A DNA stretch of 64,000 nt from Cohnella cholangitidis (lineage in GTDB: Bacteria; Bacillota; Bacilli; Paenibacillales; Paenibacillaceae), in contig NZ_CP041969.1 in the NCBI RefSeq assembly GCF_014107495.1, positions 1,416,001-1,480,000 on the forward strand, given 5' to 3'. Of this stretch, positions 7,590 to 16,602 are shown piece by piece. The notes beneath the pieces were generated by a model, which did not search any database, had not been told where the DNA came from, and saw nothing but the letters and a program-made list of their open reading frames with translations. A program made the position numbers and the translations under genes. Every line of letters starts with the position of its first letter. The stretch's first letter is position 1.

Positions 7590-9187
7590 TACCGCGCGTT
7601 AACGACCTCGATCCGCCCGTCCGTACCGGGATTGATGACGCCCTTGCTCTCGATATACTTGGCGAATACGGTGCTTAGAAGATCGCCTTTGGAGAGCGCC
7701 TTAGCCTCCTTGAATTCTTCGTAATTGTCGCCGCCGTTCACCAAATAGTCGTTGATCGCGACCTTGTAGGTTTTGTCCCGGTCGAGCGGACGGCCGTCTT
7801 TGGTTACGCTGATGATCCGTTTGCCTGCCGGCTTGGAACCGTCGAACCGGTATTCGAGTCCGGAAACCTGAAGAAATCCGCCGTTGCTGGAGCCGAACGG
7901 CCAGGCGCGTACGCCGCGTTCCAGCGCTTCGTAGATTTTGTCGCCCTTGACCTCCACGGTGACGAGCGAATTGACGAACGGCAGCGGCTTCGTCACGTCG
8001 TACAGCCTGAGCTGGCCTTCCGGGACGCTTTCGCGGATGGCTCCGCCGTTCAGCAAGGCAATGTCGGCCTTCCCCTGCTCCCTCATGGCGTCGGCAAGCG
8101 CGTTGGCTAGATTCGTCTCTTGGCTGCGGACATGGGTTCGGGTGCCGTCCAGCGCCACGGCCGTGCTTCCGACGATCCGTTTGCCGGCTTCCAATGCCAG
8201 CGCGTGATACTTATCGGCAACGGCCAGCACCTCTTTATCTTCGAGAGAACGGTCTTTCGTCTGGTGCACCTTCCATGACATGTTCGCTACCTTGCCGCCC
8301 CGGAAGTACAGTACCGCTTCGCCGACGTGAGTGCTGTAGGAACCGGCTTCCACGATATAAGAATCTTCGACCCGGTCGGGTTTCTTGTACAGCCAATGAT
8401 GGTGGCCGCTTAGCACGAGATCGATTCCGGGCACCTCTCGAACCAGCTCTTTGTCCCGGTCGTCGCCCAGATGGGAGACAAGAACGATCGTGTCCACGCC
8501 TTCCTTCCGGAGCTTGGCTACGACCTTTTCCGCGATGAGCGTCGGATCTTGATACTCGATTGCCCCCGACTGCTCGAATACGTTCATATTGGATAGAGAA
8601 TCGGGCACGGTAAGACCGAAAATCCCGATCCTCAATCCGTCGGCTTCCTTGATGAGGTAATCTTGGAAAGCAGGCTCGCCGTTGAAGAACGTATTGGCCG
8701 ACAAGATCGGAAAGCTCAATTCGGACTTGATCTCCATCAGACGGTCGAAGCCGAAGTCGAAGTCGTGGTTGCCTGCGGCCATAGCATCGAAGCCCATCAG
8801 GTTGGCAGCCTCCAATACGCCCTGCGCTTTGTCGATGTTCGCCTCGTTCGTGCCGTGAAACATGTCTCCGCTATCGAGCAGCAGCGCGTCCGGATGCTTC
8901 TCCCGAATGCGGTCGACGATGCCTTTCATCAGCGGCATGCCCATCTCGACATTCACTTCATCCAGCGTGTAATAACCGCCGTTGGCTTCGTTATAGACGA
9001 GATGGCCGTGGATGTCGGACGTGCTTAGGATCGTGATTCTTTTGTCGTAATAGCCTGCCGCCAGCTTGACTTCGTTGAAGTCGACGAAGCGGTATAGCAA
9101 GTAAGACGCCGCTGCGAGCAGCAGGACGGCTAACACGATGAGGTTGCGGTAAGAACGGGTAGAAGTGGCTAGAGCCCGATCGCCCAT
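7583..9187 (-). CDS. Membrane-anchored 5'-nucleotidase/UshA-like metallophosphatase
   Basis: Predicted extracytoplasmic two-metal phosphoesterase acting on nucleotides or nucleotide-sugars (534 aa). An N-terminal anchor (LIVLAVLLLAAASYLLYRF) precedes the calcineurin-like domain with STSDIHGH, DSGDMFHG, GNHDFDFG and GHHHW metal-ligand motifs. The C-terminal 5'-nucleotidase domain has LNGGAIRE and NGGDNYEEF. GGGAGGA lies about 12 bases upstream of the ATG at 9187; the open frame continues further but lacks an RBS. The 29-bp distance to the ABC permease gene places it in the exporter transcript. Trimming a phosphorylated or nucleotidylated exported product is a possible role; nucleotide scavenging is the alternative. 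Confidence 0.85.
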   Translation of the reverse strand: MGDRALATSTRSYRNLIVLAVLLLAAASYLLYRFVDFNEVKLAAGYYDKRITILSTSDIHGHLVYNEANGGYYTLDEVNVEMGMPLMKGIVDRIREKHPDALLLDSGDMFHGTNEANIDKAQGVLEAANLMGFDAMAAGNHDFDFGFDRLMEIKSELSFPILSANTFFNGEPAFQDYLIKEADGLRIGIFGLTVPDSLSNMNVFEQSGAIEYQDPTLIAEKVVAKLRKEGVDTIVLVSHLGDDRDKELVREVPGIDLVLSGHHHWLYKKPDRVEDSYIVEAGSYSTHVGEAVLYFRGGKVANMSWKVHQTKDRSLEDKEVLAVADKYHALALEAGKRIVGSTAVALDGTRTHVRSQETNLANALADAMREQGKADIALLNGGAIRESVPEGQLRLYDVTKPLPFVNSLVTVEVKGDKIYEALERGVRAWPFGSSNGGFLQVSGLEYRFDGSKPAGKRIISVTKDGRPLDRDKTYKVAINDYLVNGGDNYEEFKEAKALSKGDLLSTVFAKYIESKGVINPGTDGRIEVVNARYK

Positions 9188-9216
9188 GATCGATGGTTCC
9201 TCCCTTGCCCGGCCGC

Positions 9217-10050
9217 TCAATAAGCGGAATGGCCTGTGCTTGAGTAATGGCGGACGCCCCGCTTCCAAAGAAGGAATACGAACCCGAACAGAAGCGCCCC
9301 GACGACGGGGGTAAGATACAGGTATCCGCTCCACAGGGACGCGTCGTCCTTGCGGAGAAAATATTGGGCCGGGAAATAATTGACGAACGACAGCGGAATA
9401 ACGAATACGAGCAGCTTTTGAATGAAAACGGGATAGAACGACAGCGGGTATCCGGCTATTCTCCGAGTGTTGAAGAAGATCAGATTCCGCAGACTCTCCG
9501 TCTTGACCGCCCAGAAGCTGAAGCAAGCGGACAATAGGAAGATCGCGGCTTGGATCAACGTTCCCCCAAGCAGGACGAGCGCGAAATAGGCGACGTTACC
9601 CCAGGTCCAATCGATGCCGACGGAGAAAGCTGTGTTCGAGAACAGCAGCACGCCGACGATGCCGTGCCCCAGCGTGGCCGAGAAATCGATGCGCGCCGCG
9701 ACGATCTGAAACATCAGGCCGAGCGGGCGGGTGAGCAACCTGTCGAATTCTCCCGAGTGAACCATGTTGTCGAAATCGCGGATTCCCGCGAACAGAAAGA
9801 CGAAAAGGCTGTACGAAAGAAAAAGGAAGCTGTAGAGGAACAGCATCTCGTGCAGCTCCCATCCCCGGATATGCAGGAACCGAAGCAAGATCAGCCACAT
9901 GACGACGACTCCGACCATTTCCCTGCAAAAGATCGCTAGCGTGATCAAACTGCGGTTCAGCTTGTACTCCAACGTCAGCTTCAGGTTCATGTTCGAATAT
10001 TTGAAGAACAGAACGAGTAGTTCCTTCCACGAATGCCAGATCACTTTCAT
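9217..10050 (-). CDS. ABC-2 type exporter permease (second subunit)
   Basis: An integral membrane permease of 277 aa with about six helices, resembling the PF06182-type ABC-2 permeases that occur as pairs. Hydrophobic segments include LFLYSFLFLSYSLFVFLFAG, and the FDRLLTRPLGLMFQI loop is conserved between paired subunits (compare SIAADLLKPVHFRLYLF in the partner). It starts with ATG at 10050, overlapping the partner stop as ATGA. With the partner permease and the ATPase it should form one exporter of the cluster product or a lipid-linked precursor. Substrate unknown. Confidence 0.85.
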   Translation of the reverse strand: MKVIWHSWKELLVLFFKYSNMNLKLTLEYKLNRSLITLAIFCREMVGVVVMWLILLRFLHIRGWELHEMLFLYSFLFLSYSLFVFLFAGIRDFDNMVHSGEFDRLLTRPLGLMFQIVAARIDFSATLGHGIVGVLLFSNTAFSVGIDWTWGNVAYFALVLLGGTLIQAAIFLLSACFSFWAVKTESLRNLIFFNTRRIAGYPLSFYPVFIQKLLVFVIPLSFVNYFPAQYFLRKDDASLWSGYLYLTPVVGALLFGFVFLLWKRGVRHYSSTGHSAY

Positions 10051-10838
10051 CCCCCCTGCAGCACGAGTTTGCGCGTTGCCGCTTTCCACAGGACGTGCCC
10101 GGCCGCAGCCAGACCGACGACCCACAAAGCCTGCCGCATCATGCTCGTCAATATCTCGTTCTCCGGTACCATCCCAAGATAAATCTGAATCGGCGTCGAG
10201 TAGATGGCGGCGAACGGAGTCAGCTCGATCGTCCGCTGCCAGCTTTCCGGCATGAACCAGAGCGGGATCAGGGCGCCGGACAGGATCATGACGGCGGTAT
10301 CCTTGATCGTAACGAGGCTAAACGTCCAGTAAAACCAGAACGAGCTAACCCACACGAGGAAATTCAAATGATAGAGAACAAGATATCCGAGCGCCGCGCT
10401 CGCCAAAAAATAGAAAAAATAGAGCAGCGAAAACGGCGGAAGCAGTTGAAAAAGGAACAGAGAAACAACCAATGCCGGCAGCAGTTGCATAACGAACCGG
10501 AAAACGAGCGTACCTACGGTGAAGGAGAACAAATAGAGGCGGAAATGGACGGGCTTCAGCAAATCCGCGGCGATCGAACCGGTCCGCACCTTCACTTCCA
10601 CGATATACTCATCCATCACATACAGCGTCTGCAGCAGGAAGGAGAGTACCACGTACGTCGCCATCATTTTGAATTGAACGCCCTCAAGCGCTCCGTCTTC
10701 CTCGTAGATTGCCTTCCAGATCGCGATGTTGACGAAAATCATGACGATGGCGTTGATGACGCCGGCGTAATATTCCGAGCGATAGACGACATTGTTCTGA
10801 AAAGCCTTCTTAGCAAACGCCAGATAAGCTCGGCTCAA
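10047..10838 (-). CDS. ABC-2 type exporter permease (first subunit)
   Basis: A 263-residue, about six-helix permease paired with the next gene. The N-terminus is cytoplasmic and basic, followed by the helix YAGVINAIVMIFVNIAIW; the conserved loop GSIAADLLKPVHFRLYLF matches its partner. The start is a TTG at 10838 with GGGGGGA 7 bases upstream, lying 29 bases inside the ATPase gene. Export is inferred from the family and the absence of any solute-binding protein in the operon. Confidence 0.85.
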   Translation of the reverse strand: MSRAYLAFAKKAFQNNVVYRSEYYAGVINAIVMIFVNIAIWKAIYEEDGALEGVQFKMMATYVVLSFLLQTLYVMDEYIVEVKVRTGSIAADLLKPVHFRLYLFSFTVGTLVFRFVMQLLPALVVSLFLFQLLPPFSLLYFFYFLASAALGYLVLYHLNFLVWVSSFWFYWTFSLVTIKDTAVMILSGALIPLWFMPESWQRTIELTPFAAIYSTPIQIYLGMVPENEILTSMMRQALWVVGLAAAGHVLWKAATRKLVLQGG

Positions 10839-11820
10839 GACGGATCCCCCCGAGGTAAATTTGCCGGATGATGCTCTCGATTTCCGGCTCCTTCACGGTC
10901 AAGTCGACGATGGCGTAGCGCTGGGACAGCCGGTTGATCAGCTGCGACACCGGAATATCATCCTTGAGGAACTTCAACCATTTGCGGTTGTCCTTTTCCT
11001 CGACCACTTCGATTCCGGGCATCGGAGCCAGCTCGGTTCTCTCGGCGAACTCCACCTCCAGAATCCGGTCCCGCCCATACACACGCTTGATTTCCTCGAC
11101 CGTACCGTCGTACAGCTTGGCGCCTTGGTCGATAATGATCATCCGGCGGCAAGTCATCTCAATGTCGTCCATGTCGTGGGTCGTAAACAGCATCGTCGTG
11201 TCTTTTTCCCTATTGACCTGAACGATGAACTGCCGGATTCGTTCTTTCGCGACGACATCGAGCCCGATCGTCGGTTCGTCGAAGAAGATGACTTCGGGAT
11301 CGTGCAGCAGCGCGGCGGCGATATCCGCCCGCATTTTCTGGCCGAGGCTGAGCTGCCGAACCGGAGTCTGGATGAATTCTTGAAGGCCAAGCATATCTCC
11401 GAACATATCCATATTGCGTCTGTAGGCCGTCTCCGGAATCTTGTAAATATGCTTCAGGAGCTCGAAGGTATCGATGACCGGCAAATCCCACCACAGTTGG
11501 GTACGCTGGCCGAACACGGCCCCGATACGCCGGGCGTTGCGCTTGCGGTCCTTGTAAGGCGACAATCCGCCGACCGTAACGGTGCCCGAGGTCGGCACGA
11601 GAATACCGGTCAGCATTTTCACCGTCGTGGACTTTCCCGCTCCGTTCGGACCGATGAATCCGACCATTTCTCCCTTGCCGATGGAGAAGCTGATCGAATC
11701 GACCGCGCGCTTGACCTGGTGTTCGGGCATGAGCAGTCCTCGGACCGCCCCAAGCAAACCTTTGCGGCGAACGTTCAGCTTATACTCCTTAACGAGTCCG
11801 CTGACTTCAATCCCATTCAT
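10810..11820 (-). CDS. ABC-2 exporter ATP-binding subunit
   Basis: A 336-residue ATPase. Walker A is GPNGAGKST, the ABC signature LSLGQKMRAD, Walker B VIFFDEPTIGLD and the switch region TTHDMDD. About 100 residues follow the nucleotide-binding domain, a common regulatory extension in exporter ATPases. It couples ATP hydrolysis to the two permeases encoded directly downstream. GGAGG precedes the ATG at 11820 and the ACP 2 gene ends 12 bases upstream. The Q-loop segment GAVFGQRTQLWWDLPV is typical of polysaccharide- or drug-type ABC-2 ATPases. Confidence 0.93.
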   Translation of the reverse strand: MNGIEVSGLVKEYKLNVRRKGLLGAVRGLLMPEHQVKRAVDSISFSIGKGEMVGFIGPNGAGKSTTVKMLTGILVPTSGTVTVGGLSPYKDRKRNARRIGAVFGQRTQLWWDLPVIDTFELLKHIYKIPETAYRRNMDMFGDMLGLQEFIQTPVRQLSLGQKMRADIAAALLHDPEVIFFDEPTIGLDVVAKERIRQFIVQVNREKDTTMLFTTHDMDDIEMTCRRMIIIDQGAKLYDGTVEEIKRVYGRDRILEVEFAERTELAPMPGIEVVEEKDNRKWLKFLKDDIPVSQLINRLSQRYAIVDLTVKEPEIESIIRQIYLGGIRLEPSLSGVC

Positions 11821-11832
11821 TCGGCAGACCTC

Positions 11833-12090
11833 CTAAGTTTGATAATGCTCCAGCTTCCTTCGCACGATTTCGTTCAGCTTGTTCATCGTGTTCAGACGGT
11901 CCAAGAGAAGGTCTTCGTCGTGAAACACGATATCGAATCTCTCCTCCAGATGGACGACAATTTCCATGCAATTGAGCGAATCCAGGCCGATCGTGCCGAG
12001 AGGGGCGTCTCCCGACATCTTTCTCAAGCTCTCGGGCTCCATCCGAAACACCGTCCCGACGATATCCGCGATTTCCCCATAAATCTCCAA
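11833..12090 (-). CDS. Acyl carrier protein 2
   Basis: An 85-residue acyl carrier protein with the phosphopantetheine Ser38 in IGLDSLNCMEIVVHLEE. The likely start is TTG at 12090, with AGGAG 8 bases upstream; a GTG three codons earlier lies too close to that site. It is the first gene of the transcript that continues into the ABC exporter, an unusual pairing. It shares little sequence with ACP 1, so the two may carry different acyl groups or serve loading versus elongation/transfer steps. Confidence 0.88.
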   Translation of the reverse strand: MEIYGEIADIVGTVFRMEPESLRKMSGDAPLGTIGLDSLNCMEIVVHLEERFDIVFHDEDLLLDRLNTMNKLNEIVRRKLEHYQT

Positions 12091-12212
12091 CCGTTTCACT
12101 CCTTTTGCGGAATTTTATAAGAATTGGGGGATGACTTAACGGTACAACAACTTGAATGACCGACCCAGATGCCCCTCGTCATGAAATAGCTTTACTCGCG
12201 GCACCTTTTGCG

Positions 12213-12261
12213 GACGAAAAAAAAGGACAAGCGGCCAATAAAGTTGTCCGTTTGTCCTTTT
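12213..12261 (-). terminator. Intrinsic terminator after the response-regulator gene
   Basis: A 14-bp stem (12221-12234 with 12248-12261, one G-U pair) is followed on the minus strand by eight T residues. It ends the regulator transcript and isolates the ACP 2-ABC operon, which must have its own promoter between about 12100 and 12212. I see a TATAAA-like -10 there but no convincing -35. Confidence 0.85.
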
Positions 12262-12284
12262 GGAACGGTCGCGGCGGCTAGCGC

Positions 12285-12934
12285 TTATGCGACGATATGG
12301 TTGCGAATGGCATAGACCACGAGCTCGATGCGGGTTTTCAGATTCAGCTTCTTGAGAATGGCGGATATCGCGTTCTTGACCGTTCCCTCGGAAATGTAGA
12401 GACTTCGGGCGATTTCGCGGTTTTCTTTGCCTTCCGTCACCTGTTGAACGATTTCGATCTCTCTTGGCGTAAGGGAGGACTCCAGGGACTTCCGGGAAGC
12501 GGATAACGTTATTCCTGCCGTTCCGATGATTCGCGAGAAACTGATAAAGGCTTCCCGGTGAATGACGCTTAACCCGAGAACGGTGCTTTTGACGGTCATT
12601 ACAAGCTCCTGAGCGTTGATGCTTTTCAGCAAATAACCGTCGGCCCGCCTTGGATGGCTTGCAGGATGTGCCCTTCGTCCTTTCCGTCCGACAATACGAT
12701 AACTTTCGTCTGCTGGGATTCCGCGCGAATAAAGGCGATGCCGTCAATGTCCCCGCAGATGGCAAGTTCGGCATCCAGCAGAATGGCATCCGGGCGGAAT
12801 TGCCCGCATAACCGGGAAGCTTCCTGCACGGAAGAAGCGCATCCGACGACCCGTATACCGGAATCCGACTCCAGGATAAGCTTCATCCCTTCGCATACGA
12901 TTCTGCGATTGTCCGCTGCAACTACATGGATCAT
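12285..12934 (-). pseudogene. NarL/LuxR-family response regulator with a one-base frameshift
   Basis: Two adjacent frames together make a complete response regulator: a receiver domain (starts IHVVAADNRRIVCEG, phospho-acceptor in AILLDAELA) and a LuxR-type helix-turn-helix (LTPREIEIVQQVTEGKENRE, ISEGTVKNAISAIL). The receiver frame ends at a stop near 12632, just after IQGG, where relatives continue ADGYLLKS. Restoring one C in the GC-rich run at about 12641-12648 gives exactly that continuation. It is therefore either a recent pseudogene or a sequencing error. The acidic pocket is also atypical (DN rather than DD). It lies next to the biosynthetic island and is a candidate regulator of it; no kinase gene is adjacent. 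Confidence 0.75.
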
Positions 12935-13010
12935 GAATTCCCTCCTTTATGCTTTGAATGCCTGCGCGTCACGTATCACCTCTTTTGCTCGCTAAAATTT
13001 GAAAATAATC

Positions 13011-13024
13011 GGAAAACGTTTTCA
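13011..13024. promoter_or_regulatory. cre-like catabolite repression site
   Basis: The palindrome GGAAAACGTTTTCA matches the CcpA-binding consensus TGWAANCGNTNWCA at 13 of 14 positions. It lies about 80 bp upstream of the response-regulator gene and just downstream of a TATAAT sequence on the minus strand (13034-13039), where CcpA would act as a roadblock. No good -35 is visible, so the promoter itself is less certain than the site. Confidence 0.5.
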
Positions 13025-13480
13025 ACTACCCCCATTATAGACCAAATTTCTGGCTGCTTCTTGTGCCATTCGGCATTATTCTATAGCCGCAATTGTCGTA
13101 TAGTGTCAGTGAAGGCTCAGACCTCCCGCGCGGGTACGTACGGAAAGGACTGTCCCGTAAACAAAATTTCAGCCTCGTAAGGCAACATGCTCGCTTTCTC
13201 ATAAATAGGAAAGATGGCGGCATCAGGATGGTAATCCTTCTGCCGCCATCTTGCGTTGCGGGTGGGCAAGCGAAAGCCGTCCGATCTCTACGCTTACCCT
13301 TGGCAAGCCAATTTCCGAAGCGTCGATTGTTCGGAAGAATAAGGGTTCCTGTGTCCGATAAAGTTCATTTGCATCCTATAATTCACAAATAACGGCCTGT
13401 GTGTCCGTTCGCATTTCTCCTAGTCGAAGAGTAGCCTCTACAGGCTGCCCGCAAGCCGCTTATGAGACAGCCCCGTGTAT
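13025..13480. other. Intergenic region with a 12-bp hairpin
   Basis: No credible gene lies between the regulator promoter and the rhamnosidase stop. The notable element is a perfect 12-bp inverted repeat (13211-13222 with 13241-13252) whose loop contains a further AGGAT/ATCCT pairing. Its position 230 bp beyond the rhamnosidase gene and a T-rich minus-strand tail suggest a terminator for the glycoside hydrolase operon. Other open frames here have no ribosome-binding site and no recognisable motif. Confidence 0.45.
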
Positions 13481-16273
13481 CTACTCACCGCTTCGCGGAT
13501 ATTGGATTGGGACTGATGAAGTAAAACGGTACGTCCCCGAACCGACGGCGTAACGAACATATCCCGCTTCGGATTCCATGATCCTAATATCCGGAATTTG
13601 TTCGACCGGAATCCCATTCTCGCGAATCTCGGCACCTTCCGCAGCAGGAACGCATATCACCGCTCTAAGGTTAGGCGGTAGCGTTGCCATAAGCTCGACC
13701 CCGCCCGCATCGGTTCTCTTCCAAGCGATCTCGACCGCGCCTTGCGGCATCAGATGGCTCGCTTCCGTCCATTGAATTCCCTTGGCCAGGAACGGTTTAA
13801 TGACGAGATCCGCGCCTTTCGGCGTTTGCCCATTGTAATCGCGAACGATCCCCGCCAAATGACGGTAAAACCATTCTTCCACGTGTCCGAGCATGAAATG
13901 ATTTTGCGATTTGCCCGACGTCGGTCCATCCCAATGCTCCGTCAGAGCGGTTGCGCCATGTACGATCTGATAGCCGTAGCTGGGATCCTCCGTCTGATTG
14001 AGCATATCGGCAATCACGTCCGAACGCCCTCCCTCGGCCAATGCCGTCAGCAGCAGCCGGTGTCCCACGTCCCCGCTCGTCGTATGGTAACCTCTTGCGA
14101 CCACGTCCGCGCATAGATGATCAATGACATCCGGCACATGTGCGGGATCGGTCATCCCAAGCGCCACCGGAGTCGAATTCGAAGTTTGGCTGCCTGATCC
14201 GTATTGTCGAGCGGACTGGTCGAAGAACCGTTCGTGAAACGCTTGGTTCGTTTCCTCCGCCAATTCCTTATACTTGCTTGCTTCACCCGGCTTGCCCAGC
14301 AAGATCGATACCTCGCTCATGATCTTCAACACATAGTAATAGTAGCCGGTCGCCGTAATCGGTATCGGAGTATTCTGGGCATGCGGGGGATTCGGGCCGA
14401 CATCTGCCCAATCCCCCAAGCCGTGGCTAACGATTCCGTTATGGGATCGATTCGTTAAGTAAGCAGCGTAACGGGCCATTCCTTCGTAATGCTCTTCCAG
14501 AATCTTTGCATCGCCTTCCCAATGATAGAGGTACCATGGTATAAGCACGTAGGCGCAGCCCCATTCGGGCGAATCCAGGAACCCTTCCTCGAACACCGCG
14601 TATTCCGGGGAAATGCTCGGTATTAGCCCATCCGCCAATTGGGAATCCGCCATATCCCTTACGGCTTTGCGGAACAAGTTAGCCAACCCGTAATTATACA
14701 TAACTGAAGGTCCCATCAGATGAGTTTCCTCCAACCAGCCAAGCTTCTCCCGGTGCGGACAATCGGTAAATACGCTCTTCACGTTGCTGATAATTGCCCA
14801 ATTGATGATTTGATGAATGCTATTCCACATCGGATTGGAGCAAGAGAATTGACCGATCGTCGGAGCATCCGGGTAGATCAGTTGCCCCTCCAAAGACTCG
14901 ACGACGGGCTTTCCGGTCTCCCCCGGCTGCTCTTGATCCGACAACGACAGTTCCCAAGGAACAGCCCCTTCTATTTGCACGTAACGGAATCCCGTATAAG
15001 TAAACTTAGGCGTCCAACTTTCTTTTTGCTCCCCTTTCGTCGTATAGACGAAATAGTTCCAAGCCGCATCCTTCTGCTGAAGCTCTTGCCATACGCGGCC
15101 ATCCTCGCCCAGCAGTTCCGCCGGGGTAACGACGATCCTTCGACCTGCGGAAGCGCCGCTAATCGAGAGCTTAAACCAACCGGAGAAATTTTGTCCGAGA
15201 TCCGCCACGAAAATGCCCGGAGAAGGCTCCGTCCATTTGATCGGCCGGAATACTCCTCTTACTTTGTTAGGAGGATTCATCTCTCTCCTTAACGTTCCGC
15301 CCGGCGCGGACACGACGGCTGCGGGAGTCCAACTTCCGTCCTCCTCGTAACCGGCCTGGTCCCAGCTTCCCTTCTCCTTCCGCGCATCGTAATCCTCGCC
15401 GCCGAAGTAACAAGAATAGACGATAGGGCCTTGTGCAACCTTCCAACTCTCGTCGCTGCCCAGCCATTCGGTCGTGCCATCCGAGTATGTGAACGCCAAC
15501 TGAATGATCGCTTTCAGATCGTCTTGTTGGACTCGCTTCGGCAGATAGTCTCTCTGCAAGGCGTTCTTCATATAACGTCCCGGCTCTTCGTTCACGTTGT
15601 AGAAGCCGTTCCCAAGCATAATCCCGACCGCATTATTTCCTGCGCGGAGATGAGGCGTAATGTCGTGAACGGCGTACAAGCAGGTTTTCCCGTAGTTCGT
15701 CCAACCCGGCTCCAGCACGTGATCCCCGACTTTGGCTCCGTTCATTCGCAGTTCGAAATTTCCCAATCCGCTTACGTAAGCCCGAGCCCGAACAACCTCC
15801 CGGTCCAGCGCGAACTCGCGTCTCAAGAGCGGCAGCGGTTTGGAATTCGAATACTGTTCGCCGGAAGACCATTGGGCTAGGACATCCGGATTTACTCCGA
15901 TCCATTGCGCTCTCCAGTCCTTCTCTTCTAACAGACCCATCTCCCACCATGACACTTCACTGCTCGAAATAACCCCCACTTCATCCCAGGCTTGTACTCT
16001 CCAGTAGTATGGATGGGTCGAGACGAGTTCAGGACCCTCGTATTCGATGTTCGCTTGACTACGCGATTGTACGATTCCGCTGTCCCATACATTCCCTCTA
16101 TTCGAAAGTAGAGACTGCGGGTCATCCGAAACCTGAATCCGGTAAGCGCTTTGGAATTGGCCGCGCTGCGCGGTAGCGGTAACGGCAAAACTCCATGCGA
16201 ACCTTGGCTTGCCGCAATCGATTCCGAGCGGGTGGCTATGATTTTCGACGATAAGCTCCATGAATTGCAGCAT
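13481..16273 (-). CDS. GH78 alpha-L-rhamnosidase
   Basis: Hydrolyses terminal alpha-L-rhamnose from glycans or glycosides (930 aa). The N-terminal beta-sandwich begins with the usual RIQVSDDP and YYWRVQAWD segments, and the (alpha/alpha)6 catalytic domain contains DCPHREKLGWLEE with the acidic catalytic cluster and ALTEHWDGPTSGKSQNHFM, where the conserved Glu lies. No signal peptide is present, so it should act in the cytoplasm on imported oligosaccharides, consistent with the linked ABC importer. GAGGGGGA stands 9 bases before the ATG. It is the last gene of the importer-hydrolase run. Length and motifs match complete family members. Confidence 0.93.
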   Translation of the reverse strand: MLQFMELIVENHSHPLGIDCGKPRFAWSFAVTATAQRGQFQSAYRIQVSDDPQSLLSNRGNVWDSGIVQSRSQANIEYEGPELVSTHPYYWRVQAWDEVGVISSSEVSWWEMGLLEEKDWRAQWIGVNPDVLAQWSSGEQYSNSKPLPLLRREFALDREVVRARAYVSGLGNFELRMNGAKVGDHVLEPGWTNYGKTCLYAVHDITPHLRAGNNAVGIMLGNGFYNVNEEPGRYMKNALQRDYLPKRVQQDDLKAIIQLAFTYSDGTTEWLGSDESWKVAQGPIVYSCYFGGEDYDARKEKGSWDQAGYEEDGSWTPAAVVSAPGGTLRREMNPPNKVRGVFRPIKWTEPSPGIFVADLGQNFSGWFKLSISGASAGRRIVVTPAELLGEDGRVWQELQQKDAAWNYFVYTTKGEQKESWTPKFTYTGFRYVQIEGAVPWELSLSDQEQPGETGKPVVESLEGQLIYPDAPTIGQFSCSNPMWNSIHQIINWAIISNVKSVFTDCPHREKLGWLEETHLMGPSVMYNYGLANLFRKAVRDMADSQLADGLIPSISPEYAVFEEGFLDSPEWGCAYVLIPWYLYHWEGDAKILEEHYEGMARYAAYLTNRSHNGIVSHGLGDWADVGPNPPHAQNTPIPITATGYYYYVLKIMSEVSILLGKPGEASKYKELAEETNQAFHERFFDQSARQYGSGSQTSNSTPVALGMTDPAHVPDVIDHLCADVVARGYHTTSGDVGHRLLLTALAEGGRSDVIADMLNQTEDPSYGYQIVHGATALTEHWDGPTSGKSQNHFMLGHVEEWFYRHLAGIVRDYNGQTPKGADLVIKPFLAKGIQWTEASHLMPQGAVEIAWKRTDAGGVELMATLPPNLRAVICVPAAEGAEIRENGIPVEQIPDIRIMESEAGYVRYAVGSGTYRFTSSVPIQYPRSGE

Positions 16274-16308
16274 TAAAACGTGTCCCCCTCATAGATTCGT
16301 CAATATTA

Positions 16309-16602
16309 TCACCACTTCGCGGATAACGGATCAGGACAGCGGGAATCAACCAGCTTCGTTCTAATCTTCACGTAACATCCGCAATAGCGGCAAGTCGTTC
16401 CGCCTTGCAGCGCCTGGCATTGCTCGCAATGCCCCATCCTCGCCGCGGCTTCCTCGTCCGATACGAAAGGAACGCTTCCCCCTTTCGACATCCGTTCCAG
16501 AAACCTTTCAATCTGGCTCTCTTCGATATGGACGGTTTCCCGGCAGCCTTTGCAGGGGGCCGGTCGATCTTGCGGCCGTACCGATCGGCTAAGCTCCTTC
16601 AT
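16309..16602 (-). CDS. Small DUF6171-like zinc-ribbon protein
   Basis: A 97-residue protein with four Cys pairs: CKGC near the N-terminus, then CEQC and CRYCGC towards the C-terminus, forming likely zinc-binding ribbons. I place it in the DUF6171 group from this pattern, without a known function. Its ATG overlaps the arabinofuranosidase stop as ATGA, so it is translationally coupled to a glycoside hydrolase gene, and it precedes the rhamnosidase gene by 35 bases. A catalytic role in glycan breakdown is unlikely. Confidence 0.6.
   Translation of the reverse strand: MKELSRSVRPQDRPAPCKGCRETVHIEESQIERFLERMSKGGSVPFVSDEEAAARMGHCEQCQALQGGTTCRYCGCYVKIRTKLVDSRCPDPLSAKW

Noticed and set aside
1..12090. 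Lasso peptide or other RiPP cluster
   Set aside because: Apart from the nucleotidyltransferase-like and kinase-like genes there is no precursor, no B/C proteins, and no radical-SAM or YcaO enzyme.
12099..12182. 28-codon frame with two adjacent cysteines upstream of ACP 2, considered as a peptide precursor for the island
   Set aside because: No ribosome-binding site, no separate promoter between it and the terminator at 12213, and its stop overlaps the ACP 2 Shine-Dalgarno. It looks like leader DNA.
13093..13392. 99-codon plus-strand frame in the gap after the rhamnosidase gene
   Set aside because: No RBS, no motif, and it spans the 12-bp hairpin.
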